Positions 1 to 8,654 are shown, counted from the first letter of the stretch. The stretch: 64,000 nucleotides of DNA from Campylobacter sp. RM16704 (GCF_000816245.1 NZ_CP007769.1:590464-654463), one strand, 5' to 3'. The notes: generated by a model not told the origin, from the letters alone. Numbers and translations: made by a program.

Positions 1-340
1 TGTGGCAAGAGGAGTAGATATGTTTGATTGTGTTATGCCAACTAGAAATGCAAGAAATGGCACTTTATTTACGAGTTTTGGTAAATTTAATATTAAAAAA
101 GCTGAATTTGTAACAGATCATAGTCCTATAGATTTAAAATGTTCTTGCTATACTTGTAGAAATTTTTCAAGAGCTTATTTAAATCACTTGTTTAAAGCTA
201 AGGAACTAACATTTTTTAGATTAGCAAGTATTCATAATTTGCATTATTATTTGAATTTAGTTAAGCAAATACGTAAAGCTATTATTAAAGATGAATTTGA
301 AAATTTTAAAAAAGAATTTTATAGGCAAAGAATATGTTAA
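1..340 (+). CDS. tgt: Queuine tRNA-ribosyltransferase, C-terminal part (runs off left edge)
   Basis: This is the C-terminal 112 residues of Tgt, which exchanges G34 for a queuosine precursor in GUN-anticodon tRNAs. The fragment holds the conserved stretch [17 protein letters not shown], which carries the nucleophilic aspartate of the family. It then shows the structural zinc site: the cysteines of KCSCYTC and the downstream histidine of LNHLF. The reading frame is open to the left edge, so the start lies outside the window. The stop overlaps the start of the next gene, suggesting translational coupling. Everything visible looks intact. Confidence 0.95.
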   Translation, partial: VARGVDMFDCVMPTRNARNGTLFTSFGKFNIKKAEFVTDHSPIDLKCSCYTCRNFSRAYLNHLFKAKELTFFRLASIHNLHYYLNLVKQIRKAIIKDEFENFKKEFYRQRIC

Positions 341-1122
341 GTGATATTTTAAAACAAACTATTAGCAATATTAATATATCAAATGCTTATTATGAATTTG
401 AAGATTTTGATATCTTTATGCTAGATATTACTAAAAGTTCTAAAAATATTTTTGTTTTTAAGAATAATCAAATTTTTGAATATAAAGATGATGAGTTAAA
501 GGTATTTTCTAATACAGAATTTGTAAAAATTTTAAAAGATATTCTACAAGAAGAAAAAGACAAAAATAATACCATAAATTTATCTATAGAAAAAAGAGAA
601 GAGTTGATTTTAGAAAACAAAAAAGTCAAAAATTTTCTTACAAAATATTTTATTTTAAAAGTAAAACTTGTTAAAAGTTATAAAATTATTTCTTCTGTTT
701 TAGAAGCTTGTAAAATTTGTCATAGTAAGCAACATTTTATAAAGAAAAATTTAAAAACGATAATTTTAAATTTAGGGATTTTAGAAAGAAATATTAAAGA
801 TAATATATCAAGATTAGAAGGAATTTATACTTATATAAATACAGCAAGAAGTGAAAAAATTAATAAAAATATCTATTTTTTAAGTATTATGTCAGCAATT
901 TTTTTACCTTTAAATCTTATTGTTGGTTTTTTTGGGATGAACACTAAAAATTTATTTTTATCTGAAAATGAATATGGCACTTACTATGTTTTAGGTATAA
1001 TTATAAGTATATTTTTTGTTCTATTTTTATGGTATCAGTTTAAAGATAAAAAAGAATTGGATTTAGATGAATTTTCTACAAAAAAGAAAAAGTGGTACGC
1101 CCAAGAGGATTCGAACCTCTGA
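334..1122 (+). CDS. CorA-family (2-TM-GxN) divalent cation transporter-like membrane protein
   Basis: The 262-residue protein ends in two predicted membrane helices, and the first closes with the GMN signature (residues 201-203, in [10 protein letters not shown]) that forms the ion entrance in CorA Mg2+ channels. The long charged N-terminal part would be the cytosolic domain. It is shorter than typical CorA (about 315 residues), so the cytosolic domain is reduced. The start overlaps the tgt stop. The last ten codons or so (ending WYAQEDSNL) are read from the antisense of the tRNA-Arg gene, and the stop codon itself lies in the tRNA T-arm. Ion specificity cannot be told from sequence. Confidence 0.75.
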   Translation: MLSDILKQTISNINISNAYYEFEDFDIFMLDITKSSKNIFVFKNNQIFEYKDDELKVFSNTEFVKILKDILQEEKDKNNTINLSIEKREELILENKKVKNFLTKYFILKVKLVKSYKIISSVLEACKICHSKQHFIKKNLKTIILNLGILERNIKDNISRLEGIYTYINTARSEKINKNIYFLSIMSAIFLPLNLIVGFFGMNTKNLFLSENEYGTYYVLGIIISIFFVLFLWYQFKDKKELDLDEFSTKKKKWYAQEDSNL

Positions 1123-1169
1123 CCTTTTGAACCGCAATCAAATGCTCTATCCAGCTGAGCTATGGGCGC
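1093..1169 (-). tRNA. tRNA-Arg (anticodon GCG), CCA encoded
   Basis: The minus strand folds as a complete cloverleaf. The acceptor arms are GCGCCCA and TGGGCGT with a G-U first pair, the anticodon stem is TTTGA/TCAAA around the loop TTGCGGT, and the T-arm is AGAGG/CCTCT. A73 and CCA are encoded. The anticodon reads GCG, so it would decode CGC and CGU directly without the A34-to-inosine editing that the usual bacterial tRNA-Arg(ACG) needs. Its 3' half overlaps the end of the convergent CorA-like gene by 30 bp. Confidence 0.93.
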
Positions 1170-1288
1170 AAAAAATAATGAAAAGTAATTCTATCAAAAA
1201 AATCTTAAATTAAACAAAAAAGCAATTTTATAGAAATTTTATATTTTTATGCTAATCTTCTTTTGTTAATTTAGAACAAGGCAAAGTG

Positions 1289-2731
1289 ATGATTCATAAG
1301 ATTTTAATAGCTAATAGAGGTGAGATTGCAGTAAGAGTAATTCGTGCTTGTAGAGATTTGCACATAAAAAGTGTCGCTATTTATACTGAGCCTGATTATG
1401 AATGTTTACATGTAAAAGTTGCTGATGAGGCATATAGGATAGGAACTGATGCTATAAGAGGTTATTTAGATAGCAAAAGAATAGTTGAAATTGCGAAAGC
1501 TTGTGGTGCTGATGCAATACATCCTGGATATGGATTTTTAAGTGAAAATTATGAATTTGCAAAAGAGTGTGAAGAAGCAGGAATTGTTTTTATAGGGCCA
1601 AGATCTGATGTAATTCGTAAAATGGGAAATAAAAATATTGCAAGATATTTGATGAAAAAAAATGGAATTCCTGTTGTTCCTGGAACTGAAAAGTTAAATC
1701 ATTGCACCTTAGAAGAAATTAAACTACAAGCTTTAAAAATAGGCTATCCTGTAATTTTAAAAGCAAGTGGTGGTGGTGGTGGTAGAGGTATACGCGTTGT
1801 TCATAAAGAAGAAGATTTAGAAAAATCTTTTGAAGCTTGTAAAAGAGAAGCACTTAGCTTTTTTAAAAATGATGAGGTATTTATGGAAAAATATGTCATT
1901 AATCCAAGACATATTGAGTTTCAAATTTTAGCAGATAATTATGGCAATATCATACATCTTTGTGAAAGAGATTGTTCTATTCAAAGAAGACATCAAAAAA
2001 TTATTGAAATAGCACCTTGTCCAAGTATTTCAGATAAGTTAAGAAAAACCATAGGTGTTACTGCAGTTGCTGCTGCAAAAGCTGTGGGTTATACAAATGT
2101 TGGAACGGTTGAATTTTTACTTGATGATTATAATAGATTTTATTTTATGGAGATGAATACAAGAATTCAAGTAGAACATCCGATCACGGAAGAAATCACA
2201 GGAATTGATCTTATTACACGACAAATTCGTATAGCAAATGGAGAAATTTTAGATCTTGAGCAAAGTGATATTAAACCTAGAGGTTTTGCAATAGAAGCTA
2301 GAATTACAGCAGAAAATGTATGGAAGAATTTTATTCCAAATCCAGGAAAAATTACAGAATATTTTCCAGCATTAGGTCCTTCTGTTAGAGTTGATAGCCA
2401 TTTGTATAAAGATTATACGGTTCCACCATATTATGATTCTTTGCTTGCAAAGTTAATTGTTAAAGGTTCTAGTTATGATAGTGCGGTTAATAGACTTGAG
2501 AGAGCTCTGAAAGAATTTGTGATTGATGATATTAGGACTACCGTGCCATTTTTGATTGCAATTACCAAGATAAGAGAATTTAGAAGAGGATATTTTGATA
2601 CTTCTTTTATAGAAACACATATGGAAGAGCTTTTAGAAAAAACAGAGGATAGGCACCAAGAAAACAAAGAAGAGGTAATTGCTGCTATAGCTGCAGCTTT
2701 ACAAAAGATAAAAGAAAGTAGACAATCATGA
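1289..2731 (+). CDS. pycA: Pyruvate carboxylase subunit A (biotin carboxylase)
   Basis: A 480-residue biotin carboxylase that carboxylates biotin on a partner carrier subunit using ATP and bicarbonate. It shows the N-terminal fold (KILIANRGEIAVRVIRA), the glycine-rich ATP-grasp loop (ASGGGGGRGIRV), the CERDCSIQRRHQK stretch and the catalytic EMNTRIQVEHPITEEITG. ERDCS and HPITEEITG resemble the two-subunit pyruvate carboxylase/oxaloacetate-type A subunits more than the AccC of acetyl-CoA carboxylase. From memory the C. jejuni equivalent is PycA, an anaplerotic enzyme. A GTG at 1286 is possible, but ATG at 1289 lies better behind the AAGG at 1278. The stop overlaps the next start (ATGA). Confidence 0.87.
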   Translation: MIHKILIANRGEIAVRVIRACRDLHIKSVAIYTEPDYECLHVKVADEAYRIGTDAIRGYLDSKRIVEIAKACGADAIHPGYGFLSENYEFAKECEEAGIVFIGPRSDVIRKMGNKNIARYLMKKNGIPVVPGTEKLNHCTLEEIKLQALKIGYPVILKASGGGGGRGIRVVHKEEDLEKSFEACKREALSFFKNDEVFMEKYVINPRHIEFQILADNYGNIIHLCERDCSIQRRHQKIIEIAPCPSISDKLRKTIGVTAVAAAKAVGYTNVGTVEFLLDDYNRFYFMEMNTRIQVEHPITEEITGIDLITRQIRIANGEILDLEQSDIKPRGFAIEARITAENVWKNFIPNPGKITEYFPALGPSVRVDSHLYKDYTVPPYYDSLLAKLIVKGSSYDSAVNRLERALKEFVIDDIRTTVPFLIAITKIREFRRGYFDTSFIETHMEELLEKTEDRHQENKEEVIAAIAAALQKIKESRQS

Positions 2732-2994
2732 GTTTTTTAGATGAATTAAAAGATATAAAAAAAGTGCTTCAAAAAGAACAAGGTCAAATAAAAAAAGAAA
2801 AGGCTAAAGCAAGTAAAAGTGGAGTCGGTATGAAAAATACTGACTTAGATGCTATGCAAAAAGATTTAGTTAGGCAAAATGAAGATAAAAAACAAGAGCA
2901 AGAATTTGAAAATATGTTTTTAAAAGAAGAGCGTTTAGCAAATGAATTTATGGATTATGTAAAAAATAACAATATAAAAAAATCTAATGAATAA
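2728..2994 (+). CDS. Small charged hypothetical protein coupled to pycA
   Basis: An 88-residue protein very rich in Lys, Glu, Gln and Asp, with no signal peptide or membrane segment. It is probably mostly helical or coiled-coil ([14 protein letters not shown] at the N-terminus, then [19 protein letters not shown]). The ATG overlaps the pycA stop and its own end overlaps the bpt start by 8 bp, so it is a genuine middle gene of an operon. I recognise no domain. From memory a similar small gene lies between pycA and bpt in C. jejuni, so it is conserved but uncharacterised. Confidence 0.75.
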   Translation: MSFLDELKDIKKVLQKEQGQIKKEKAKASKSGVGMKNTDLDAMQKDLVRQNEDKKQEQEFENMFLKEERLANEFMDYVKNNNIKKSNE

Positions 2995-3706
2995 TATTAT
3001 TGGTTTTTGTACTTTAGAAGAAGAATGTCCTTATCTTGAAGATAAATTTTGCAGAAATGAATATAATTATATTTCGTATATAAATAAAGCATTAAATCAA
3101 GAGTTAGTATCTAGGGGATGGAGGCGTTTTGGTTCATATTTTTCAAGACCAATTTGTAATGGTTGTAATGAATGTCAAAATTTACGTATATTAGTGGAAA
3201 AATTCCATTTTAGTAGAAGCTGCCGTAGGGTTTTGAAAAAAAATACTACTACTAAAATTATTTTACAAAAACCATCTTTGAGTGATGAGCATTTACTACT
3301 TTATGAAAAATATCACTACTATCAAAAGGATAAAAAAAATTGGAAAATTTATGATTTAAATTTTAGAAAATATTATAATTTGTATGTAGATAATGCGGGA
3401 ACTTTTGGATATGAGTTGGATTTTTATGTTGATAATAAGCTAGTTTGTGTAGATTTGATTGATATTTTAGAAGATGGAATTTCTAGTGTATATTGTTTTT
3501 ATGATCCTGATTTTTTGCATTTAAGTTTAGGCAAATATTCACTTCTAACTGAAATTAAACTTGCACAATTAAAAAAACTAAAATATATTTATTTGGGTTA
3601 TTTTGTAAAGAAGTGTCAATCTTTGTCTTATAAAGCCGATTATAGTCCAAATGAAATTTTAAAACATACTAGTGCTTTAAATGAACAGGCGTTTTTATGG
3701 AGTTAA
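2987..3706 (+). CDS. bpt: Aspartate/glutamate leucyltransferase (Bpt, R-transferase family)
   Basis: The 239-residue protein matches the bacterial leucyl-tRNA-dependent N-end-rule transferase, which adds Leu to proteins with N-terminal Asp or Glu and marks them for ClpAP-type degradation. The N-terminal cysteine-rich signature ([13 protein letters not shown], then [15 protein letters not shown]) is typical. So is the C-terminal acyltransferase-like part: [19 protein letters not shown], then a [12 protein letters not shown]-type motif and [17 protein letters not shown]. Length is normal for the family. It lies in an operon between the pycA-linked small gene and a J-domain gene. Confidence 0.92.
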   Translation: MNNIIGFCTLEEECPYLEDKFCRNEYNYISYINKALNQELVSRGWRRFGSYFSRPICNGCNECQNLRILVEKFHFSRSCRRVLKKNTTTKIILQKPSLSDEHLLLYEKYHYYQKDKKNWKIYDLNFRKYYNLYVDNAGTFGYELDFYVDNKLVCVDLIDILEDGISSVYCFYDPDFLHLSLGKYSLLTEIKLAQLKKLKYIYLGYFVKKCQSLSYKADYSPNEILKHTSALNEQAFLWS

Positions 3707-3725
3707 CTTTGATAAGAGGGTTTTT

Positions 3726-4532
3726 ATGCAAGTAGTGCAAACTTTGGAATCTGTTAGTGTTAATACTGATGATTTTATAATGTTTAAATATTTTCAAGGT
3801 CTTATTCGTAAAAATTTCTCAAAGGTTATAGGAAATAAAAATAAAACTTTATCTTTTTTTGTAGAAAATGAAATTCCTCAAAGAAGATATTTTTTAAAAC
3901 TTGTAAATCATAAATATAAAAAAGATACAGGAAATCAAATTGATAATCTTGCTTTTGCCCATTACAAAACATTTAAGCTTAATTTAGCTCAAGCTAATAC
4001 TCTAAAGCCAATTATTTTTGCTAAGATAGGTTTTTCTCAAAAAAATATCTTAGTTACTTTAAGTTCTAATGAAAAATTATTTGCTGTATATTTAGAACAA
4101 TATTTTAAAGACCACAAAAGCTTTTATGATGAAAAAAATTGTATTTTTTCTGTAGAATATAAGAATGATAATACTTTAAACCTTTTAGAAATTTTAGCTA
4201 GTGTAAATGAACATTTGAAATATTGCATAGATTTTACAATTAATGAAGCTCAGCTTTTGGAGTTTAGAAATAAAATGAAGAATAAATCTAAAACGAGTTG
4301 GAAATTTAATGCATTAGCAAAGCTTTTTGAAAATTATTTTCAAACTCTAGGATGTAATAATAATGATGATTTTGCCACAATTAGACAAAATTATCTTAAC
4401 CTAGTAAAAATTTATCATCCTGATCGCCATCAAGAAAAAAGTAAAACCGAACAAGCATATTGTCGTGAAGAATTTGAAAAAATTCAACTTGCATATGAAA
4501 GTTTAAAATCTTTATACAAAAATAATGTTTGA
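3726..4532 (+). CDS. J-domain (DnaJ-like) protein with C-terminal J domain
   Basis: A 268-residue protein whose last 60 residues form a J domain: helix II followed by the HPD tripeptide in KIYHPDRHQEK, then AYCREEFEKIQLAYESLKSLY. The HPD loop stimulates DnaK-type ATPases, so the protein should recruit DnaK to a client. The first 200 residues are not recognised. They lack the Gly/Phe and zinc-finger regions of classical DnaJ, and placing the J domain at the C-terminus is unusual. The ATG at 3726 is chosen because GAGGG at 3716 gives a proper spacing; the longer frame would overlap bpt without a ribosome site. Confidence 0.82.
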   Translation: MQVVQTLESVSVNTDDFIMFKYFQGLIRKNFSKVIGNKNKTLSFFVENEIPQRRYFLKLVNHKYKKDTGNQIDNLAFAHYKTFKLNLAQANTLKPIIFAKIGFSQKNILVTLSSNEKLFAVYLEQYFKDHKSFYDEKNCIFSVEYKNDNTLNLLEILASVNEHLKYCIDFTINEAQLLEFRNKMKNKSKTSWKFNALAKLFENYFQTLGCNNNDDFATIRQNYLNLVKIYHPDRHQEKSKTEQAYCREEFEKIQLAYESLKSLYKNNV

Positions 4533-4599
4533 TAAAATAACATCATTTTAAGTTGCAATTTATTAAAATTAATTTTTCATATGAGCTTTAGGAAAAAAA

Positions 4600-5763
4600 T
4601 TGGTTGCTGATAGAAAATTATTTTTTTTATGTTGTATTTTAATTGCTATAGGAATACTTTTTTCTTATTCATTGAGTGCTTTTACTGTACTTTATTTAGA
4701 ATATAATGAATTTCATTTTTTTATTAGGCAGCTTTTTTTTGGATTAAGTGGTATTGGAATAATATATTTAATTTCAAGACTTGATCCAGATAGCAAGCAA
4801 GCCCATTATTTAATGATAAGTGTTTTAATTATTGCATTTTTATGTGTTGTTGTTTTACCCTTTTTACCAACTTTTTTAGCAACAGCTGCAGGTGGTGCAC
4901 AAAGATGGATAAGACTAGGACCTCTTTCTATATCTCCTGTTGAATTTTTTAAAATAGGATTGATTTATTTTCTTGCATGGTCTTATACAAGAAGAATTGA
5001 TGATGGTAAGAAAGCCATTAAACATGAAATTTTAATTTTAATTCCATATTTTATACTAGCAGCTATTATAATTGGTTATATTTATATGACACAAAACGAT
5101 CTAGGACAAAGTGTTATTTCTTTTTTTTTAGTTTTTGCTTTAGCTTTTTTCGCTGGAGCTAGTAAAAGACTTTTTGCTTTTGGAGTAGTTATTGTTGGAA
5201 TGATAGGTGTGTTGGTTATTTTAAGTAATCAAAGAAGAATTCAACGTATTGCTGCTTGGTGGGGGAATATTCAAGATGCTTTTTTGCCATTATTCCCTGA
5301 TTGGATAGCTAATGTTTTAAGAGTGAATCACAATTCAGAGCCATATCAAATTTCGCATAGTTTAAATGCTATAGCTCATGGTGGATTTTTTGGAGAAGGT
5401 TTGGGACTTGGGACATTTAAATTGGGTTTTTTAAGTGAAGTTCACACAGATTTTGTATTATCTGGTATAACAGAAGAAATTGGTTTGCTTGGTTTAAGTG
5501 CAGTTTGTTTTATTTATTTACTCGTGATACTTAGAATTTTCAGAATTGCTGGAAGATGTGAAAATAAAGTTCATTTCTTATTTTGTTCAGGTATTGCTTT
5601 ATTATTATTATTTTCTTTTTTTATGAATGCTTTCGGTATTATATCATTAACTCCTTTGAAGGGTGTGGCTGTTCCACTTTTGAGTTATGGTGGTAGCTCT
5701 ATGTGGTCTATTTGTCTTGGTATAGGATATGTTTTAATGATTAGTAAAAAAGTGAAAATATAA
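4600..5763 (+). CDS. ftsW: SEDS-family peptidoglycan glycosyltransferase, FtsW type
   Basis: A 387-residue protein with about ten membrane helices. It has the SEDS signatures GGAQRWIRLGPLSISPVEFFKIG and QNDLGQS in the first half, and VPLLSYGGSSMWSICLGIG at the end. SEDS proteins polymerise lipid II together with a class B penicillin-binding protein. A second SEDS gene at 21.3 kb looks like RodA, so this one is most likely the divisome enzyme FtsW. The start is TTG at 4600, seven to ten bases after AGGA. The upstream gap of 67 bp could hold a promoter but no clear one is seen. Confidence 0.85.
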   Translation: MVADRKLFFLCCILIAIGILFSYSLSAFTVLYLEYNEFHFFIRQLFFGLSGIGIIYLISRLDPDSKQAHYLMISVLIIAFLCVVVLPFLPTFLATAAGGAQRWIRLGPLSISPVEFFKIGLIYFLAWSYTRRIDDGKKAIKHEILILIPYFILAAIIIGYIYMTQNDLGQSVISFFLVFALAFFAGASKRLFAFGVVIVGMIGVLVILSNQRRIQRIAAWWGNIQDAFLPLFPDWIANVLRVNHNSEPYQISHSLNAIAHGGFFGEGLGLGTFKLGFLSEVHTDFVLSGITEEIGLLGLSAVCFIYLLVILRIFRIAGRCENKVHFLFCSGIALLLLFSFFMNAFGIISLTPLKGVAVPLLSYGGSSMWSICLGIGYVLMISKKVKI

Positions 5764-5828
5764 CTTTAAATTATTAGTATTTTATATATAAAAATACTAA
5801 ATTATAAGTATTTTACAAAAATTTAAAA

Positions 5829-5834
5829 TATAAT
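5829..5834 (+). promoter_or_regulatory. Putative sigma70 -10 element for argF
   Basis: TATAAT in a T/A-rich stretch 43 bp upstream of the argF ATG. Campylobacter sigma70 promoters commonly lack a clear -35 box, and none is visible here. No ARG-box operator was recognised. Confidence 0.5.
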
Positions 5835-5876
5835 TACATTAATTAATTTTTAGTATTTGTAGATGGAGAGTATAAA

Positions 5877-6782
5877 ATGAAGCATTTTTTAACATTGATG
5901 GATTATTCTAAAGAAGATATTTTAACTATTATTAATCACGCTAGTGAACTTAAAATAAACCCAAAAAAACTATTACAAGATAAAACATTAGCAATGATTT
6001 TTGAAAAAAATTCTACACGCACTAGAATGGCTTTTGAACTTGCAATTACAGAACTTGGTGGAAAAGCTATATTTTTAAATAGTAATGATTTACAACTTGG
6101 TAGAGGTGAGCCTATTAAAGACACAGCTAGGGTTATCGGTTCTATGGTTGATTTTGTAATGATGAGAGTAAAAAGTCATGATAGCTTAGTAGAATTTGCT
6201 AAATATTCTAAAGCTCCAGTTATTAATGCTTTAAGCGATTTTTATCATCCGACCCAAATTTTAGGAGATCTATTAACTATTAAAGAGTGGGGTAAAGAAA
6301 AAGATAATAATGTAAAAATTGCTTTCGTAGGAGATAGTAATAATGTATGCAACTCTTGGCTTATAGCTTCTGCAATTTTAGGTTATGAAATGAGTATAGC
6401 TATACCAAAAAATTATAATATTAATACTAAAATTTGGGATTTTGCTGTAAAAAAATCAAAAATTTCAGGAGCAAAAATTTCTTTATTTCATAGTAAATTT
6501 GATGCTTTGAAAAATAAAGATGTAGTTATTACTGATACTTGGATTTCTATGGGTGAAGAGAGTGAGAAAGAAAATAAATTAAAAGATTTTAATGGTTTTA
6601 TTATTGATGATGATGCAATGAAGCAAGCAAATGATGATGCTATTTTACTTCATTGTTTACCTGCCTATAGAGGTTTTGAAATTAGTGATTCAGTTTTTGA
6701 AAAACACTCGAAAGTAATTTTTGAAGAAGCTGTAAATCGTCTTTTTGTGGTGAAAGCACTCCTTTGTTTTTTATACAAGTAG
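5877..6782 (+). CDS. argF: Ornithine carbamoyltransferase
   Basis: A 301-residue enzyme that joins carbamoyl phosphate to ornithine to give citrulline in arginine biosynthesis. The carbamoyl-phosphate loop is seen as EKNSTRTRMAFE near residue 45, the shared HPTQ as YHPTQILGD near residue 125, and the ornithine-binding/catalytic HCLP as LLHCLPAYRG near residue 262. The length fits the catabolic/anabolic OTC family. It stands alone, with a TATAAT upstream and GGAGAG ahead of the ATG. A 377-bp region without a long gene follows. Confidence 0.95.
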   Translation: MKHFLTLMDYSKEDILTIINHASELKINPKKLLQDKTLAMIFEKNSTRTRMAFELAITELGGKAIFLNSNDLQLGRGEPIKDTARVIGSMVDFVMMRVKSHDSLVEFAKYSKAPVINALSDFYHPTQILGDLLTIKEWGKEKDNNVKIAFVGDSNNVCNSWLIASAILGYEMSIAIPKNYNINTKIWDFAVKKSKISGAKISLFHSKFDALKNKDVVITDTWISMGEESEKENKLKDFNGFIIDDDAMKQANDDAILLHCLPAYRGFEISDSVFEKHSKVIFEEAVNRLFVVKALLCFLYK

Positions 6783-7061
6783 ATATATTTTTTTAAAACT
6801 TCAATGTATTTAATTTAAGAGTAAAAAAGTCTAAAAATATAAAACAAAATTTCAAAAACGAGTTTTTATAATTGCTTGAGTTGTATATATTATAGAAAAT
6901 ATTTTATAATAGTGCTTTTGATAAGAATATTTAGGTATATTTGTTAATTATTATAAAGATTTATTTGTTGATGTGAAAAATGATAAGAAACATTAAGTGG
7001 TTTATACTTTATATTGTAATTTTTCATTTGTCTTTAAGTTATAAAAATATATTTTTTTTGA
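6783..7061 (+). other. AT-rich intergenic region after argF
   Basis: About 280 bp with no gene I can support. It holds many A/T runs and one 28-codon hydrophobic frame (6980-7066) with no ribosome site, which I do not accept as a gene. No strong hairpin terminator for argF was found. The right end leads into the promoter at 7062. Confidence 0.6.
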
Positions 7062-7067
7062 TATAAT
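7062..7067 (+). promoter_or_regulatory. Putative sigma70 -10 element for the leader ORF and binding-protein operon
   Basis: TATAAT directly preceded by a long T run and TTGA, the usual look of a Campylobacter sigma70 promoter. Initiation near 7073-7075 would give a 5' untranslated region of about 28 bases before the short ORF at 7102 and about 92 bases before the first lipoprotein gene. Confidence 0.6.
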
Positions 7068-7101
7068 TTGCAAGTAAATTTACCAAAATTAAGGAGTGTC
7101 A

Positions 7102-7134
7102 ATGAAAAAGTATAGGCGTTTAAACACATTGTAA
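7102..7134 (+). CDS. Possible 10-residue leader peptide ahead of the binding-protein genes
   Basis: An ATG five bases behind a full AAGGAG opens a frame coding MKKYRRLNTL and then a TAA. It starts 64 bp before the first lipoprotein ATG, just downstream of a TATAAT. The ribosome site is as good as any in the window, so translation is likely. Whether it is a regulatory leader (attenuation or coupling), or the leftover start of a lost lipoprotein copy, cannot be decided. It contains two Arg codons in a row (AGG CGT) and no Cys, Gln or Glu run. Confidence 0.45.
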   Translation: MKKYRRLNTL

Positions 7135-7165
7135 CTTTTATTAATTTAATCCTTAGGAGATGATA

Positions 7166-7909
7166 ATGAAAAAAATATATGTTGTTTTAGCGTTGTTTAG
7201 TTTATTAATATTAGGTGCTTGTTCAAAACAAGTTAATAATCAAAGTGAAATTTTAAAAGTTGGTATAGAAGCGAGTTATCCTCCATATGAATTTATACAA
7301 GATGGAAAACTTAGTGGTTTTGATGTGGATATTATTGAAGAACTTGCAAAAAGAGCTAATTTAAAAATAGAGTTTGTTAATATGAGTTATGATGCACTCA
7401 TTCCAGCTTTAATGGGTAGAAAAATTGATCTTATTATTTCTTCCATGGGAATTACTTCTCAAAGAGCACAAAATGTAGATTTTAGCATTTCTTATTTTAA
7501 AGATAAAAATGTATATTTAAAACACAAAGATAATGATTTTTTACAAAAAGATGATTTAAAATCAAAAAATATTTGTGTGTTATTAGGTTCTATTCAAGAA
7601 AATGCAGCAAAACAAATCTTAGATGCAAAAGTAGTAGCTAATGAGAATATGTTGAATTGCTTTTTAAATCTAGATAGTAAAAAAATTGATGCAATAGTTA
7701 CAGATAAAGCTAGTGCAATGAATTTTCTTAAACAATATCCCAATATAAATGTTTTTTATGAAGAAGAAGATGGAAGTGAAGGTTTTGGTATAGCATTTAG
7801 AAAAAATGAATTTAAAGATTTAATTTCTAAAGTTAATCAATATTTAGAAGAAATGAAAAATGATGGTACTTTAGAAAAATTCTTGGTTAAATATAATTTA
7901 AAGGATTAA
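7166..7909 (+). CDS. Amino-acid ABC transporter substrate-binding lipoprotein, copy 1
   Basis: The 247-residue protein opens with a lipoprotein signal (MKKIYVVLALFSLLILGAC), so Cys19 would be lipidated. A family 3 solute-binding domain follows, with EASYPPYEF, GFDVDIIEELAKR, the TSQRAQNVDFS stretch whose Arg normally holds the substrate carboxylate, and DAIVTDK. It resembles the Cys/Gln/Glu-binding proteins such as CjaA. ATG 7166 is preferred over 7160 because AGGAG (7155-7159) touches the latter. One base separates it from a close paralogue. No transport genes are adjacent; a permease/ATPase pair lies at 12.4-13.9 kb. The substrate is not determined. Confidence 0.88.
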   Translation: MKKIYVVLALFSLLILGACSKQVNNQSEILKVGIEASYPPYEFIQDGKLSGFDVDIIEELAKRANLKIEFVNMSYDALIPALMGRKIDLIISSMGITSQRAQNVDFSISYFKDKNVYLKHKDNDFLQKDDLKSKNICVLLGSIQENAAKQILDAKVVANENMLNCFLNLDSKKIDAIVTDKASAMNFLKQYPNINVFYEEEDGSEGFGIAFRKNEFKDLISKVNQYLEEMKNDGTLEKFLVKYNLKD

Positions 7910-7910
7910 A

Positions 7911-8654
7911 ATGAAAAATTTTTTTTATGTATTATTGATGGTATTTAGTGTTTTATGTTTAGGTGCGTGTAGCAATAATAAGCAAAGTAGTGAAGTTATA
8001 AAAGTAGGTATTGCAGCTAATTACCCTCCGTTTGATTTTTTAAAGGATGGGAATGTAACAGGCTTTGATGTGGATTTACTAGAAGAAATTGCTAAAAGAG
8101 AAAATTTAAAACTTGAGTGGATAAACATGAGTTTTGATGGTTTAATTCCTGCTTTAAAAGCTGGGAAGATTGATATGATAGCTTCTGCTATGAGCTCAAC
8201 ACCACAAAGATTAACAAGTATGGATTTTAGTAATACATATTTTAATACTAAAAATTTATATTTAAAATTAAAAACAGATTCTAGTGTTAGTAATAAACAA
8301 AGTTTAGAAGGTAAAAAAATAGGTGTTCAACTTGGAACTATTCAAGAAAGTGCAGCTAAGACTATTCCAAATGCTCAAGTAGTAGCTAGCGAGGAAATGC
8401 TAGCAGCAATTTTGGCTTTAAAAGCTGGCAAAATAGATGCGGTTTTAACAGATAAAGATATTGGTAAAGGTTATTTAAAAACTAATGAAGAATTAGAAGC
8501 ATTTTTAGAAGAAAACGATGGAAGCTCAGGTTTTTGTGTAGCTTTTGATAAAGGAAAACAAGTTGAACTTGTTCAAAAAATTAATGCTGGTTTAGAAAAA
8601 GTTAAAGCCGATGGAACTTATCAAAAAATCGTAGAAAAATACGATTTGCAATAA
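7911..8654 (+). CDS. Amino-acid ABC transporter substrate-binding lipoprotein, copy 2
   Basis: A second 247-residue family 3 binding protein, by eye roughly half identical to copy 1 and collinear with it along its length. The lipobox is LGAC after MKNFFYVLLMVFSVLC. Matching positions are AANYPPFDF, GFDVDLLEEIAKR, TPQRLTSMDFS and DAVLTDK. Residues around the pocket differ from copy 1 (for example SAMSSTPQR versus SSMGITSQR), so the two may bind different amino acids. It starts one base after the copy 1 stop, so both are on one transcript. A hairpin lies just beyond its stop. Confidence 0.88.
   Translation: MKNFFYVLLMVFSVLCLGACSNNKQSSEVIKVGIAANYPPFDFLKDGNVTGFDVDLLEEIAKRENLKLEWINMSFDGLIPALKAGKIDMIASAMSSTPQRLTSMDFSNTYFNTKNLYLKLKTDSSVSNKQSLEGKKIGVQLGTIQESAAKTIPNAQVVASEEMLAAILALKAGKIDAVLTDKDIGKGYLKTNEELEAFLEENDGSSGFCVAFDKGKQVELVQKINAGLEKVKADGTYQKIVEKYDLQ

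Noticed and set aside
1767-1781. Five GGT repeats in pycA as a microsatellite
   Set aside because: They encode the invariant glycine-rich ATP loop of biotin carboxylases, so selection rather than slippage explains them.
5121-5129. T9 run in ftsW as a phase-variation tract
   Set aside because: Runs of T or A of this size are common by chance in this AT-rich genome, and FtsW is expected to be essential.
6980-7066. 28-codon hydrophobic frame upstream of the leader ORF
   Set aside because: It has no ribosome site, and its stop lies in the -10 promoter element; composition matches the AT-rich background.
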